The position numbers and the translations under genes were made by a program. The notes beneath the pieces were generated by a model. That model had not been told where the DNA came from, made no database searches, and saw only the letters and a list, made by a program, of their open reading frames with translations. A DNA stretch of 64,000 nt from Hymenoscyphus infarciens. Its lineage: Eukaryota > Ascomycota > Leotiomycetes > Helotiales > Helotiaceae. Positions within the stretch are counted from its first letter, which is position 1; each line of letters starts with the position of its first letter. The stretch covers positions 62,001 to 126,000 of the forward strand of contig LLCB01000026.1 in assembly GCA_001414345.1 (NCBI GenBank), read 5' to 3'. Positions 1-10,885 of the stretch are shown here, piece by piece.

Positions 1-46
1 AAAGGACCCGTTCTTCAATTGGCATGCGATGTGTGCTGGCAGTTAA
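1..46 (+). CDS. possible 3' end of a gene running off the left edge
   Basis: An open frame starting at base 2 reads KDPFFNWHAMCAGS followed by a TAA at 44-46. The aromatic- and cysteine-containing tail looks more like real protein than the low-complexity frames around it, and everything to its right is non-coding. Only 14 codons are visible, so the product cannot be named. It could equally be chance. Confidence 0.2.
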   Translation, partial: KDPFFNWHAMCAGS

Positions 47-556
47 TAGGTGTTCAACCGCAGCACAGCATATGCGGGCTGATGTAGTTAACGAGGCGTG
101 CAAGTGGAGTTGCAAGGCTCGTAGAACCGGGTCGAACTCGACTACACGTGAGAAGGTAGGGCCGTATTATGGCTGCCGTTGCGCCTGAAGCTATTCGAAA
201 CAATGTTTTGAATTGCTGCTCGTGGGGGCCTGGAGATTCACTAGCCACTCAATTAACGAGGCTTTCCCCAGAAAGTATCAACGGCTTTGGAGGAAGGATC
301 CTATCGATAACGTTAGCTATCGTACTTGGGCAGCAGCTTAAGCAGGCGACGTGAGGCGATTGGGAGGGGGAAGCTATGAGCCGACGTTGAATTTTGCCTC
401 GACCAGTGTGATGCGTTGGCCATGCATAAGGTCATGCCAAACTAGCTTACCTTGTCAATCAGCTTCCACTTCAAGTTCCTATTTCTGTCACCTGTGGCGC
501 AAGGTATTCCAAGTTAATCCTGATTGAGGTTGAAGGCGAATTGTGTCGTGTTCGGG

Positions 557-645
557 CGTGGTGGTGGTGGTTGTGATAGTATGTTCTTTCTGGCGTGCTT
601 AGTTTTGACGCGACGTGCGATGGGTGGTGGTGGTGGTGGTGGGGG
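557..645. repeat. GGT-rich microsatellite, two blocks
   Basis: GTGGTGGTGGTGG occurs near 557-571 and a longer (GGT)n run ending in GGGGG at about 621-645, separated by ordinary sequence. G-rich on the plus strand; simple slippage repeat. Confidence 0.8.
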
Positions 646-1248
646 TTCGAGGTGAAGTAGCTTGGGCTGGCTAGCTAGCTTGGATGCGCCGTTGATTGCC
701 GGGTCGTTCTGGAACAAAGGAGTTGAAGGAGAAATCCTCGACGCGCGAGTCTGTGATCAGTCAAATAGGTCAGTCAACTGTTTGGTTCGTAGCGCCTGCG
801 GTTGGCGAACGCGCCGCTCCGTCGCGGTCGCGATCAGCACGATAGCTTGATCGTTGAAGCTCGCACCGCACGTTGGAATTAATTTTCCGCAGCGGGAGCA
901 CGCCGGGGGAAGCTGGGAACGAACGACTCACCTTGGGGATGCGAGACCTCTCGAGTCTCCTGTCGCCGTGAATTGGGAAATCCAGCAGCAATCCCTTCCC
1001 GCAGCGGACGATAATCACGGGATTGGGTTGAGAGCCAATTGTCGTGGTGATGAAGCCTTTCGCGACTTTGACTGGACCGGTGGGTGGTGAAGATGACGAT
1101 TTGTGAGGTGTTTTGGGGATGGACGATTGGCTGTGTTCCGTGCAGAGGGTCAACCGGCTGCTGCGACACTCCAGGTACGGTTCGGCAACTTGGCTGGGCT
1201 GTAGGACAGACAGGAAAGTGACAGGACCGACGCGCCGGGTTTCTGAGG

Positions 1249-1267
1249 GACGACGACGACGACGACG
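1249..1267. repeat. (GAC)6 trinucleotide repeat
   Basis: About six uninterrupted GAC units. It reads as an Arg run on the minus strand, which makes the overlapping open frame look more protein-like than it is. Confidence 0.85.
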
Positions 1268-2559
1268 GTTATTGTTGGTTCGTCTAAGGAAGACCGGGTG
1301 GTCACTTGTGAGTCGTGACTTGGGCGTGGATACGATACTGCTATCGATAGATAAATGGACTTTAATCGAGCGAGTAATCAATGGCGAGGAGCCTTTTCGG
1401 GAGGCCTTCTGGAAGGTTGATTTGATGGGTGCAATGATTGGTTGCGTGTGGTGTTGATGAAAGGAGGGAAGAGTTGTGAGTGGCTCAGAAGAAAAATGGG
1501 TTGACGGAGGCAGGGCAGGCTCATAGATACTGTAGGTAAGTAAAAAGGTTGGGCTGGGGGCCGGGCGGGTCAAAGAGGCGCGGGGAGGGGTCAGGTTGCC
1601 GCCTGGTGAATAATCCGAGGCTGCGCTTGCGCTGCGTACTCGAGGTCGAGTTCCTAGGATTTTTTGTGCTAGGCCGAGAACGATCTAGTTTGTTTGAGAG
1701 AGTATTTATAGCCGGGGTATATCTCAATTATAGAGCTTGATAAGAGTGAACTATAATCTGATATGAACTTAGTGTCTAAAACTAATAGCTAGAATGACTC
1801 CTCTTTCAATATTTTACTCATTACTAGTTTAGATAAGTATCACATGATAATACTCTATATAAACACTCTATTCTCACCGTAATTTAGACTATTCCCAACG
1901 TAAAACCTCCCTGTTTAGGTCATTTCGTCATTCCCGCGGCTGACAAAGATCTGACTTGGCTCTAGTGGTGACTCTTGTGACTCTTCCTCAGAGATTTCGG
2001 AGTTCTTTTTCGCCGGAGACAATGCCGGAAAATGGACAAGCGGAGACTCCCACTTCAAAACTCTCAAAACTAGGCACTCAATTCGTCCAGAGCCGACAAC
2101 CGAGAGAAAAAGGCCTACACAACTTTGGTCGACGATCACTGGAGCAGGAATTCCCTAGAGCACACCGAGCAGATGCGAGAAGAGCAAGGGAACTGCGCGC
2201 GCCAATGGAAAGAGGGTGACAGCAGATCCTCCATACGGAACTCGTGATGCGGCTGAGGCAATGACCGTGCGATAGGATAACCAACCTTCATGGCCGGTAG
2301 CGATCGAGTGGCCAGTCGTCTTGTCAAAATCCAACTGGGGATTCCGTATAAAGTTTGGAAAATCTACCGGCACGCAGAACACGAAAACTCTGACGACAAC
2401 TTCCAGCCGCGAACACGATCTTTTTCCTCAACCCTTTCCGCCACTGTCCAAATGCGATGCGATTGCGTTGGCCTGATGATGAATAATTGGCCGGCGGTCA
2501 GAGAAGAAAACAACGGCAGACTCCTGACAAATGTCGGTGTACGAGATCCTGATTCGAGA

Positions 2560-2640
2560 GGGCTTGGGCTTAGGCTTGGGCTTAGGCTTAGGCTTGGGCT
2601 TAGGCTTAGGCTTGGGCTTAGGCTTGGGCTTTGGGCTGGC
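2560..2640. repeat. TTAGGC / TTGGGC hexanucleotide array
   Basis: About twelve hexamer units alternate between TTAGGC and TTGGGC, with the run decaying at its right end (GGGCTTTGGGCTGGC). Both strands stay open through it because the period is a multiple of three. It is interstitial and is not the canonical fungal TTAGGG telomere repeat. Confidence 0.85.
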
Positions 2641-5499
2641 TTGGACACGTCAAGACACTGCGGACTCACCTCTCGACATGCACCGCGGGGGAGGCGGGTC
2701 GATGCTTTAGGGCTGGGATCGGTCAAAGGTTGAGGCCTGACGGAGGCGATGGCAATGAGTGCAGGAAAATATGCAGATGGAAAGTGATAATGGCATGGGA
2801 TGATGGGGTGAGCGAGCACAAGCACAGAGCACGGCCGTCCCAATATCTCCAATATCACAGAAAAAGCGGACGGTCCTGGGCAATGAAGGAAATTCAGAAT
2901 GCGCAACCATTGTGGTTGGCTGTCTCTTTCCCACGATAATGGAGAGAAATTGCAGGAGGGCGATTCTGTGATTCGTAGGCGCCCGGGGGGGATCTGCCAT
3001 TTTTCCATCACCCGGCCTTTCTATTCGTGCTACCCACACCCCACGGCAATAAATGCTCGTTTTGGGACCATCCTTTTTCCGCACGTGCCGAGGACACCAC
3101 TTCTCAGCTGCAGCCCTGCTCTGCTCTGCTCCCCAGCCTCCGTCGTTTTTTGTTTTGGAATATGCGGCCGGCGACACGGCCTGTGGCGCCTTTGCAGAAG
3201 CTCATCCCTCCCTTTGATAACCATGGATTCGAAGCGATCCTGGCTCGTATCACGTCTCCTTCCGTCCCTCCGTCGCTGAGAAAAGCCAGAAGCAAGCAGT
3301 CAGCAGACATCATCTTGACAGCAAAGAAGTCAACTCTTCCCCCCCCGAGACCCGAGAGAAGAACGAGGGTTCAACGCAATTAAGCCCGGTATGACCGCTT
3401 TCGATGAGTTATAGATCAAGCAATCCTTGAATTGAGCCTATTTATCCTCTAGGCAGAGAGATTTGGTATTCTTTCTTTGTTCGAGGGGTGCAGTTGCTTG
3501 CTAGCTTTTAGATTGATGTTACATCAATCATCTTAACTCTACAAAGTATTAGCACTTCCCCTCACATTCGACCAACTCAGCGGAACGGGACCAACATATC
3601 GCAACACACCGCTCTGTTGGATTACCACATATAGCCGCCACAAATCCTTCTTCGGCACCGGTTTTCCTTTTGTTCGGTGTCTTTGCGGAACTTTTTGATA
3701 TCTCGCTCGACAAGGCACAAGCAGGATCATCCACAACCGAAACATGAAACGGTTCAATTGAGTAACATGGCGAAAAGAAATCAAAATGAAGTCTCACGTG
3801 TTTTACGGTACTTCAATAATTCTTTTCGTACCGTTGTTGAAACAAGTCACCCGAAAGTCGGGATCGCCTCCTATGTTGCTTCCCTGCCTTTGGTCAGCGC
3901 CAATCAGCGTTGAGAAGACGACTTCTATTCTCCTATTCGGCGCCTATCAGTTTTCTTCAACATCAGCACGCAAGTTCCATGTTCCTGGCGCTTAAAGCCC
4001 GTTGAGTTTGGGGTTCACGAATATGGGTTTGAAAGTGGAGGTCCAGGAGCTGATGTCATCGAGGGAAGTGAACTATTCGCCTGGACACTCATTCCCCTAA
4101 TCTCCGATCACGAGTTAGCAACAAGGCTGAGAAATTGAATTGGTCAATTGGAGTTTCCCAAAGGCAGGGTTCCAAGGATGATGAAGCGATATCCCGTCAG
4201 AAAGAGGGTGTGGTAGTCCACTCGTTGCATTCCAAGCATTATCTTCAATCTTGTCAATGCTAAATCACCTGATGCTTCTAGACCATGACTGGCCAGTGCC
4301 ACAGTTGTCATCCCTCCAAAGCGCGTACTTTCTGGAGAAAAACAACCGTGGGGAAATTGGGGCTCATGTCTGACATCTCTGAACGATGCCCAATAGTGTC
4401 TATACGCCTCGGAAAGTTGGTCTCAACAGCATTGCAAAAGTTCCGATGTAATAATGTTGATGCCCAATGCAACCAGGGCGTGGAACGTTGGATTGACCAA
4501 GTCGGTCGCATTGGAATGACACATCCCTCACCCCTCCAAAGGAAGGACTGTTCCTGTGCGCCCTTTTTGGTCTTTGATCAATTTGGAGCAGGTTCCCGAA
4601 TTGGGTTGGGAGGTGTGCTGCAGCTCATACTGCCTGGTCATGCAACTCTATCGATCGGCAATGTGGAGAAATTGCATGGTTAGTTGCCGTACTTTCCCAT
4701 CATCACTGCTATCAAATACATCGTTAGATGAAGATCAGAGACGATTTTGGTTTCTCCGCCGGTTGATGAAGTGTGAGATTGGATTTCATTTCATCTTTCT
4801 CCCAGAATATCGATCCTTTCAGTGATACAGGCTAGCTGTGGGTAGCGATTCGGCAGTGGGTAGCTCTCGTTCTAGCTTTCTGGTATGATTATGGGTAATT
4901 AATTAACCCAAAACCGCTTCTAGAAAGTTAAAACGACGAGAGCTATGTCCATGGAGTTAGGACTCGAGATCAACTGGTGCTGGTTGACCGCGGCCAACTT
5001 TGAATCGAGAAGCTCAGTGTAGACTTCCGATTGTATCCGTTCTATTTAATGACATTTAACAAAAATTCCCTTTTATCTCACGTACTCGCCAACTTCCCCT
5101 ATCCTCGCATCCCAGAAGTTCTTTAAACCTTAAAACAGCTTTCATGTTGGCTCACCAGGAATAATTCTCTTTTGTTGACTTCGTGCTTTCCAACATCGTT
5201 GCAACAGTCCCAACATTCTTGATAAAGAGAACCGACTTTTCATATTTTGCTACAAACCTTAAAGTCTGGAATAGGAAGGAAATATAGCATTTTGTTGCAT
5301 TTCGCGGGTATCTTACGTCATTCTTTGCTTGTGATTTGATTTGCTTTTAAATTTTTAGATGTGTTTTGTTGCAGTTCGTCGTTCCTTGATGTGGTAAGCA
5401 GGTGTTGGAATTAAGTTGTACTCTTTGAGTTGAAAAATATTTTGTTGGCTTTCTCAAGCGGCTTCGATAAGTGATGTTGGTATGTGTTAGTACTGGTTG
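2641..5499. other. non-coding stretch
   Basis: Only short shadow frames occur; none shows splice-linked continuation or family similarity. It contains the fold-back element at 4861-4945. At about 3970-3995 there is a single sequence (GTTCCTGGCGCTTA) resembling the core of the tandem array further right. Confidence 0.5.
4861..4945. mobile_element. fold-back (MITE-like) element, short copy
   Basis: The left end TAGCTCTCGT is matched perfectly, inverted, by ACGAGAGCTA at the right end. Inverted similarity continues inward (TTCTAGCTTTCTGG against CTTCTAGAAAGTTAAAACG), with a near-palindromic GGGTAATTAATTAACCC in the centre. The outermost TA may be a duplicated TA target. The ends resemble those at 18320-18456, 28781-28912 and 47446-47735, so this looks like one copy of a dispersed non-autonomous family. 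Confidence 0.5.
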
Positions 5500-6130
5500 G
5501 TTTGCTGTAAATCGCGCATTCCTTGTCATCGTCCTCCTCTTTAAATGAGTGTTGGAGGTAACTTGGGATTCGTCCAGGCGGTTCTGGTCGTTGGAGATGA
5601 AGATGGAAGAGCGAGGTTGACTTTCTTTGAGGGGTGAAATTTGTAGCATGTCGCGCATTCCTGGTGCCTGGATATCAGGTTGGTTAAGGGTTGAAGTTCT
5701 TCATAAGTTTTAGAATCCAACTCTCTCCAACTTGAGATGATGAAATCTCCTTGGATGAAAGGGTGTATAGCAGGTCACGCATTGCTGGCTCCTAGATGGG
5801 GTTGGTTGTAGGTTGGGGGTTTTCTTTTGTGGAGTCTCAATTGCTAGCGACTTGATATGATGTTGGCTTGTTGGTCACTGTCGGAGAGTTCTTTAGCAAG
5901 TTGGGACTCAGATTTTCTCCAACTTGAGCGGGTAAAATCTTGGAGGATGGGGACTTGTAGCATGTCGCGCATTCCTGGCGCTTAGAGGGTTGTTAGTTAC
6001 CGTTAGGTTATTAAATAGTTATTAGGAAACAAACTTTCTCCAACACGAGCGAAAGATGGAAGTCTTTGATAGAACTGGTTTGTCGCACCTCGCGCATTGC
6101 TTGCGCTTACATCGGAGGTTGGCTATAGGT
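5500..6130. repeat. degenerate tandem array, units ~125-190 bp
   Basis: A core like GTAGCATGTCGCGCATTCCT recurs with variants at about 5504, 5641, 5766, 5955 and 6079. It is often followed by GGCGCTTA or a similar string and GGTTGG, and preceded by a TCTCCAACTTGAG-like block (about 5722, 5915, 6034). Spacing between cores is roughly 141, 125, 190 and 124 bp. No frame stays open across the units, so it is not a protein repeat. Function unknown. Confidence 0.6.
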
Positions 6131-7445
6131 TGGGCGTCTTTGATGTGTTTGCTTGTGGTACGGGGATAGCCATCGAGTTTATCCTGCTACATCTCATTTC
6201 AGGACTCCTCTTTTCGCTTTAGTGAGAACAAGCTTATTTGTAGTATATCGTATAACTTCAATGATGTAATCTCCATCCTTTTCCCAACTTCGGCCTTCCC
6301 ACTTGTTGTACCTCGCTTATTTCTTGACACACTGTAAGCTTAAACTTTGTGTGATTTTGGAAAGCTAACTATGATAATCTGAAATATGTGGCATCGCAGA
6401 GCTTTATTGGCCTCCGCACATTCCTCGGGGTTTTTCTGCTTATGTTGAGTTGGTGAGATGTTGAGGCTGCACTTGGATTTCTTTATGTAAGGTCAAATTT
6501 CTTGGGTTGTGGGTTGTGGGTTGTGGGTTGTGGGGGAGAGTTGGTATGGGATTCCAGGTGTAAACATAAGGTATGCCGTTGCACGCTGCGGAGTCGTTTT
6601 AGTGGTTACCTTCAACTTTCCCGGCAGTTGGATCTGGATATTTCACCGTTTGTTATTTTCGAGAGAATTTAAGGATTCCAGACCTCCTGAGTCGTATGGG
6701 AATGTTTAGAGCGGGTCAAGGGTGGTGTTCTCGTTGTGTTTCTGTTGATTGGTAGACAGAATTTGCCACGAAAGGTGTACAGAGCTTATGGTTTTGCTTT
6801 TGGGTATTACAGATCCTTGCATTTCTCATCGACCCCTTGTAAGAGTGTACTTATTTTTGCCCCTGAGGACTCGAGTATTACTCATTTAGCCTCAAGCGCA
6901 AATATGCAGCAATGGATTGAACAGCTCTTCTCTTTTCCCGGTTCCTTTATTTCGCTTACCCAACATAAAAGCCTAACTCGGCAGTTTTCACCTAGCTCTT
7001 TTATTTTGAGGAATAGTGCATCTGAACTTCTTGATTGAATAACTACACACAATGCGCTACCACAACCAGAAGCGAGAAGGTTATTTGAGCTCGGGTAGGG
7101 GGGAAGTTGCTTTGTAGATTGTTTGGTTAACCTACTTGACACTTGGAGCTAAAATATCCAGAAAGCTACTCTGTCTTGCACTTGTTGACTGTGCGGGTTC
7201 TGGGTCTATATGCTTTTACTTCTTGCGCTTTTTTTTTATAAGCAAATCTCATTAAGCGGTTCATGGAATTTTGACTTGGAAACCAATGGATATTCGTTTA
7301 ATTTTGGGTTAGAATCTCTAGTCCTTCTGCGTGTGATCTTCCTTTTTTTCCTACTATAACCACACATGCTTTGTTTCTCTCTTCTCATGATCCCCAGTCT
7401 CCAATTTTGTTGCGGTTTCTCTGTTTCAACGTAGTGGTAATTTTC
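6131..7445. other. non-coding stretch with a G-rich heptamer array
   Basis: No supported gene. Two possible weak relatives of the tandem-array core occur near 6304 and 6410. The GGGTTGT repeat at 6503-6535 is listed separately. Confidence 0.5.
6503..6535 (+). repeat. (GGGTTGT) heptamer array, G-quadruplex-like
   Basis: Four GGGTTGT units are followed by GGGGG, giving five runs of three or more guanines separated by 4-nt loops. This meets the usual G-quadruplex pattern on the plus strand. Confidence 0.8.
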
Positions 7446-7448
7446 TTA

Positions 7449-7891
7449 CGAGCCTAGGGGCACGGGTCTGTGCGTACAGGGCATTTTGGCGATTTTGACG
7501 ATTTTGACGAGTTTTACTCCCTCTACCAACAAATATGCCTCTCACCACCCCCCCGCTAGACGACTGGCATTATCAAAAGGGCTACGAGATAGCTACAAAA
7601 CATAAAGAGGCTATGCGCCAATTGTACTAGTTTGGGAAGGTCCCTATCTGCGTCTTTACAGCATCGGTACAAAGATCCGTCTAGCCAACCTCTTAGAGAG
7701 AGTACGATACGTAAAATACTAGGCTACATAGGATTAGATTAATAAGTTGATTTTAAAGTAGGAGCATTGGGTTACTATACTTGTACAACGCTATGGGTGG
7801 TCTACTCCTAATTAAACTAAGTTACTATTTAGCAATTTAATAATAAATAGTGAAAATGCTCTATACGCATAGACCCGTGCCCCTAGACTCG
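7449..7891. mobile_element. non-autonomous DNA transposon (MITE), PIF/Harbinger-like
   Basis: The left end begins CGAGCCTAGGGGCACGGGTC and the right end, read inverted, begins CGAGTCTAGGGGCACGGGTC. Inverted similarity extends about 39 bp to GGCATTTT / AGCATTTT with four mismatches, all transitions. The element is flanked on both sides by TTA (7446-7448 and 7892-7894), a 3-bp direct repeat as expected for PIF/Harbinger-type insertion. The interior is AT-rich on the right and carries a short plus-strand frame (7535-7630) that could be a relic of the 5' end of a transposase. At 443 bp it cannot code for a complete transposase. The superfamily call rests on the target duplication only. Confidence 0.7.
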
Positions 7892-8226
7892 TTAGAGCTC
7901 CAGTCAGGCTCTTCGTATACTTTTCTCCTTTTACTTGGAGTATTCTCAAGTTGTTGATCCTTCTGAACTTGATTCTTCTTTATGATTTCACGCGATAATT
8001 ATTAATCTGTGATTAGGAGGAGAGAGCTCTTATCAATGGATGTTCTTTACCCACAGGACATCGCACTTTGTAGGGAAAGCGTGCCTTCTGTTTCTCACAA
8101 ACAGTTTTTCAAAATGAAAAACTCTTCTGTGAGGCTGTATTTTGGGGCTCGCTGGGGGTGCTGTCTCACAGGTTTCCGCCAATGAACACGCTAACTCTAC
8201 ACAGCATTCGACAGCCTCACGTTACG

Positions 8227-8452
8227 GAGGTACAGCATGTAAAGATTGTAACACCCCTGTCGAATATTCTGAACATTAACACCTACATTGCAACAACAAC
8301 ACGATGAAAACTTACAAAAAAAGAAAGAAGTATACTCGTCTACCTAAGCATGCGCCTCGTGTTTAAACCAATAAAATTAGATGTGTTTTGCAGCTGCAAA
8401 ATGTGGTTGGAAATATTTTGACAGGGATATGGGGGTTACACGCTGTACCTCC
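8227..8452. repeat. inverted repeat pair, 17-bp arms
   Basis: GGAGGTACAGCATGTAA (8227-8243) is matched in inverted orientation by TTACACGCTGTACCTCC (8436-8452), 16 of 17 bases. The pair lies upstream of the membrane-protein gene at 8610. A second hairpin-like sequence, CAGTTTTTC...GAAAAACT inside CTCACA...TGTGAG, lies near 8093-8134. Either a small relic element or a regulatory structure. Confidence 0.5.
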
Positions 8453-8609
8453 CTATTTCAAGGCAATGTTCCCCCTCTTGCACAGCCTCATACCTTATGA
8501 TGATGTGGGCTGTGGAGAGTTTGTGAGACAAGATTGAAACCAGGTTATCGAATTTACTTCAACAGGGCAAAATCCACCTCTCAAACTCCAAAATTCAAAT
8601 TATCACATC

Positions 8610-10071
8610 ATGCCTTACACAGACCCACGGGTTGAACGGTTTTCAATCGACTTGAAGTACCCTATACCTGTACAGAATGCCCTATTTCAAACCTTCTGGA
8701 GATTGATAACGCTCGCGAGAGCCGCTTCAATATTCCTTTCAAGTATGGTATACTATCATATTTTACTGACTCGGGCAATATTGAGTTTGCTCATTCGACT
8801 ACTAACATATATACAAACAATATATGAAACTGAGTTCGTTGCTGGAATCTTGGAAGAGTACAAGTATATGTCATTTGGTGTAAGAACCCCACGTTCTTGA
8901 TTAGCCAGTTGCTAATCTATCCATTTTAAGGGCCTCTGCTTCCGTAACTACCTGTTTTTCTCCAAACTCACTCGTGTTTGGTGGTTTTTATGGCCGTTCT
9001 ATTTTATCCTTGAGGACATCCCCGTTTTCCACCACAATTACACCGAAGCATGGAGGAAGAAATTTCAGGAAGAGCAGAAGGATCTTCCAAAGCCCGACTG
9101 CTCTTTGATAATGTTTCTCGATAACGAGGGCATGATGGAGATACCATGCCTCTGGGACATGGATGATAGGACGCTTATCCTGCATATTCGAGAATTCTAT
9201 TATCTGAGAAAATGCGAATTGGGTATCATAGAAACTTTTGGAATGAAGTCCAAAGAATTCATTGAAGTTGTCAAGGTGTGTAGAGCAAAAACCTCCCCGT
9301 ACTTTGCATGATGAGCTTTGGAGCGACCGTGGTGTACTGTATTGACTAGTATCGCAGCTCGAGCCCCACAAGGCAATTGGGAAACCAGAATCCATCCTTG
9401 AACTTGGACGGGACCGAGCAAATCGACCACTTAAGCTCTTCACAAATCTTCCCCCGGCCGAAGATGGCAGTATTAAGCAACATCTTCTTCAAACTGAAGT
9501 CTTAGCAGCACCCAATGCCCATAAATGTGCACTCAACTTCGTACGGAAATTCAATTCAGATACCGCGAGCTTCGTAATCGCTATGCCAATCACAATCAGT
9601 GCCATTTTCTCAGTTGTCTGGGTGGTTGTTGCTGTCGAGAAGTACGGCGCAGATGTGCAGGCGAGTATTCAAACTGGGTTTACTGTTGGAAGTTATATTG
9701 TCACTGCAGGTAAGTGATTACAAGAAGCCTGGCTTTTGCTCAAGTACACCTCTTCCCCCATTACCTCAAATACTCTAGAACAATTATAGATATTGTCCCA
9801 GAAGGTTTAGGATAATCAAGAACTCGACTTTCCAATTCTTCCAAACCTTTTCGAGTAATATTTGTAATTGCCCCAGAAAATCTCGGCAGTTGGACTCTGA
9901 TGAAACCCTGTTTCTTTTCAATCTTTCTTTGCAAAGGTGCATGAAATTCGTGATATTGATATTTTCATAGGAGCACTTTTGATAGCTTTGATCGCGTTTT
10001 TGGATACAAGGTATGATAGCAGTAGGAGGTACGTGGAAGGACGTGTTATTGGGAACCCGATAGATGCTTGA
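8610..10071 (+). CDS. orphan fungal membrane protein, four exons
   Basis: Product unknown. Proposed exons are 8610-8879, 8931-9275, 9358-9709 and 9971-10071 (355 aa); all phases agree and the introns are GT-AG. The last intron is long (261 nt) and is needed to avoid a stop just after GTAAGTGA. The N-terminal third has a hydrophobic helix pair (around LSSMVYYHILLTRAILSLLI). The middle is soluble, with a charged stretch and the sequence LDNEGMMEIPCLWDMDDRTL. Two C-terminal membrane segments follow, FVIAMPITISAIFSVVWVVV and GSYIVTAGALLIALIAFLDT. I recognise no catalytic domain. The layout of a soluble middle and two terminal helices resembles unannotated Helotiales/Sordariomycete proteins, but this is impression rather than a search result. 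It lies next to transposon-derived DNA, so it may be an accessory gene. Confidence 0.65.
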
Positions 10072-10885
10072 GAGTTCTTTCGCTGAAATTCAGGGCGGGG
10101 CAAGGCGGGGCAGGGTAGGGTAGGGCAGGGATGCAGAAGTGTATAAGGGGTTCAATGATTACTTGCTCTGTACCTATTTGGTTTACCAAGGGAAATACTA
10201 TCGTCCAGCTTAATTAATCGAGAGGGTCTAGAATAATTGGGAAAGTCATTTAATTCTTCCAAATACGACGGAATAATACATGATAGAAGTACTGGAGTTA
10301 GTCGAAAGATACTTAGTTGTTCAGGGAAAAGAAATGACAGGAACTCTTACTTGCCAGTTTTCTGGAGCTCACTAGTCCAGAGAGTTATGGTATTGACCCG
10401 GAAGTTGATTGTTCAAATATCCACCTGAAATTGTTCTAAATGCCTGAGATAACGAGGGCCACTTATTCTAAACAGCTCGCATAGTTAATTTGAGTGTCCC
10501 AGAACATTGAGAAGAATGAACTTCAAGGGTCCTAGAAAGTTTGAACAACTTGAGTTTTGTTGCGAGTTTGTTGACACTTTATTAGAAACTGCAACTTATC
10601 AAATGCTGTCTTGTTTACACACTATGTAACTTTGAAACAGCATTAGGGCAAACCCCTAACCCCTGCACTTCACACATCCAAATTACAAATAAAAATAAAA
10701 ATTAAATCATACGTGCTTGCCAAATATTGTATTACGAATTCTATGCTTATGGAGTTCTATGCATCTATACGAAGACGTCATTAGAAACCTCGAAAGTTTG
10801 AGCTCCACTCCACCAATAATTATTTACATTGTGTGCAATCCCTCTGAATATGATTCCAGGAAAGAACACCAAGTGGTGCCCAGAC
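10072..10885. other. intergenic, 3' flank of two convergent genes
   Basis: A G-rich run with repeated GGGG/GGG blocks (about 10090-10130) begins within 25 bases of the preceding stop codon and would lie in that gene's 3' UTR. Sequence near 10450 (ATAACGAGGGC) and 10540 (CCTAGAAAGTTTGAACAAC) resembles the ends of the fold-back family. No gene seen. Confidence 0.5.

Larger units (their letters stand above)
47..2559. other. gene-poor stretch with simple repeats
   Basis: No frame here has intron-exon structure or a recognisable protein. The longest open frame (minus strand, 770-1573) is a Ser/Pro/Arg-rich low-complexity translation. The stretch contains GGT and GAC microsatellites and an AT-rich patch at about 1740-1915. 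It may be an upstream regulatory region, but no gene is evident for it to control. Confidence 0.6.

Noticed and set aside
770..1573. 267-codon minus-strand frame
   Set aside because: Ser/Pro/Arg-rich low-complexity translation driven partly by a GAC repeat; no domain, no splice-linked extension and several equally open frames overlap it.
2560..2640. Internal telomere
   Set aside because: Unit is TTAGGC/TTGGGC, not TTAGGG, and normal chromosomal genes continue on the right with no subtelomeric features.
2364..3011. 215-codon minus-strand frame through the hexamer repeat
   Set aside because: The SPSLSPSLS repeat is only the translation of TTAGGC/TTGGGC units, which stay open on both strands.
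8131..8494. Second MITE around the inverted repeats at 8.1-8.5 kb
   Set aside because: Outer ends share only GAGGCTGT and no target duplication was found; kept only as an inverted repeat pair.
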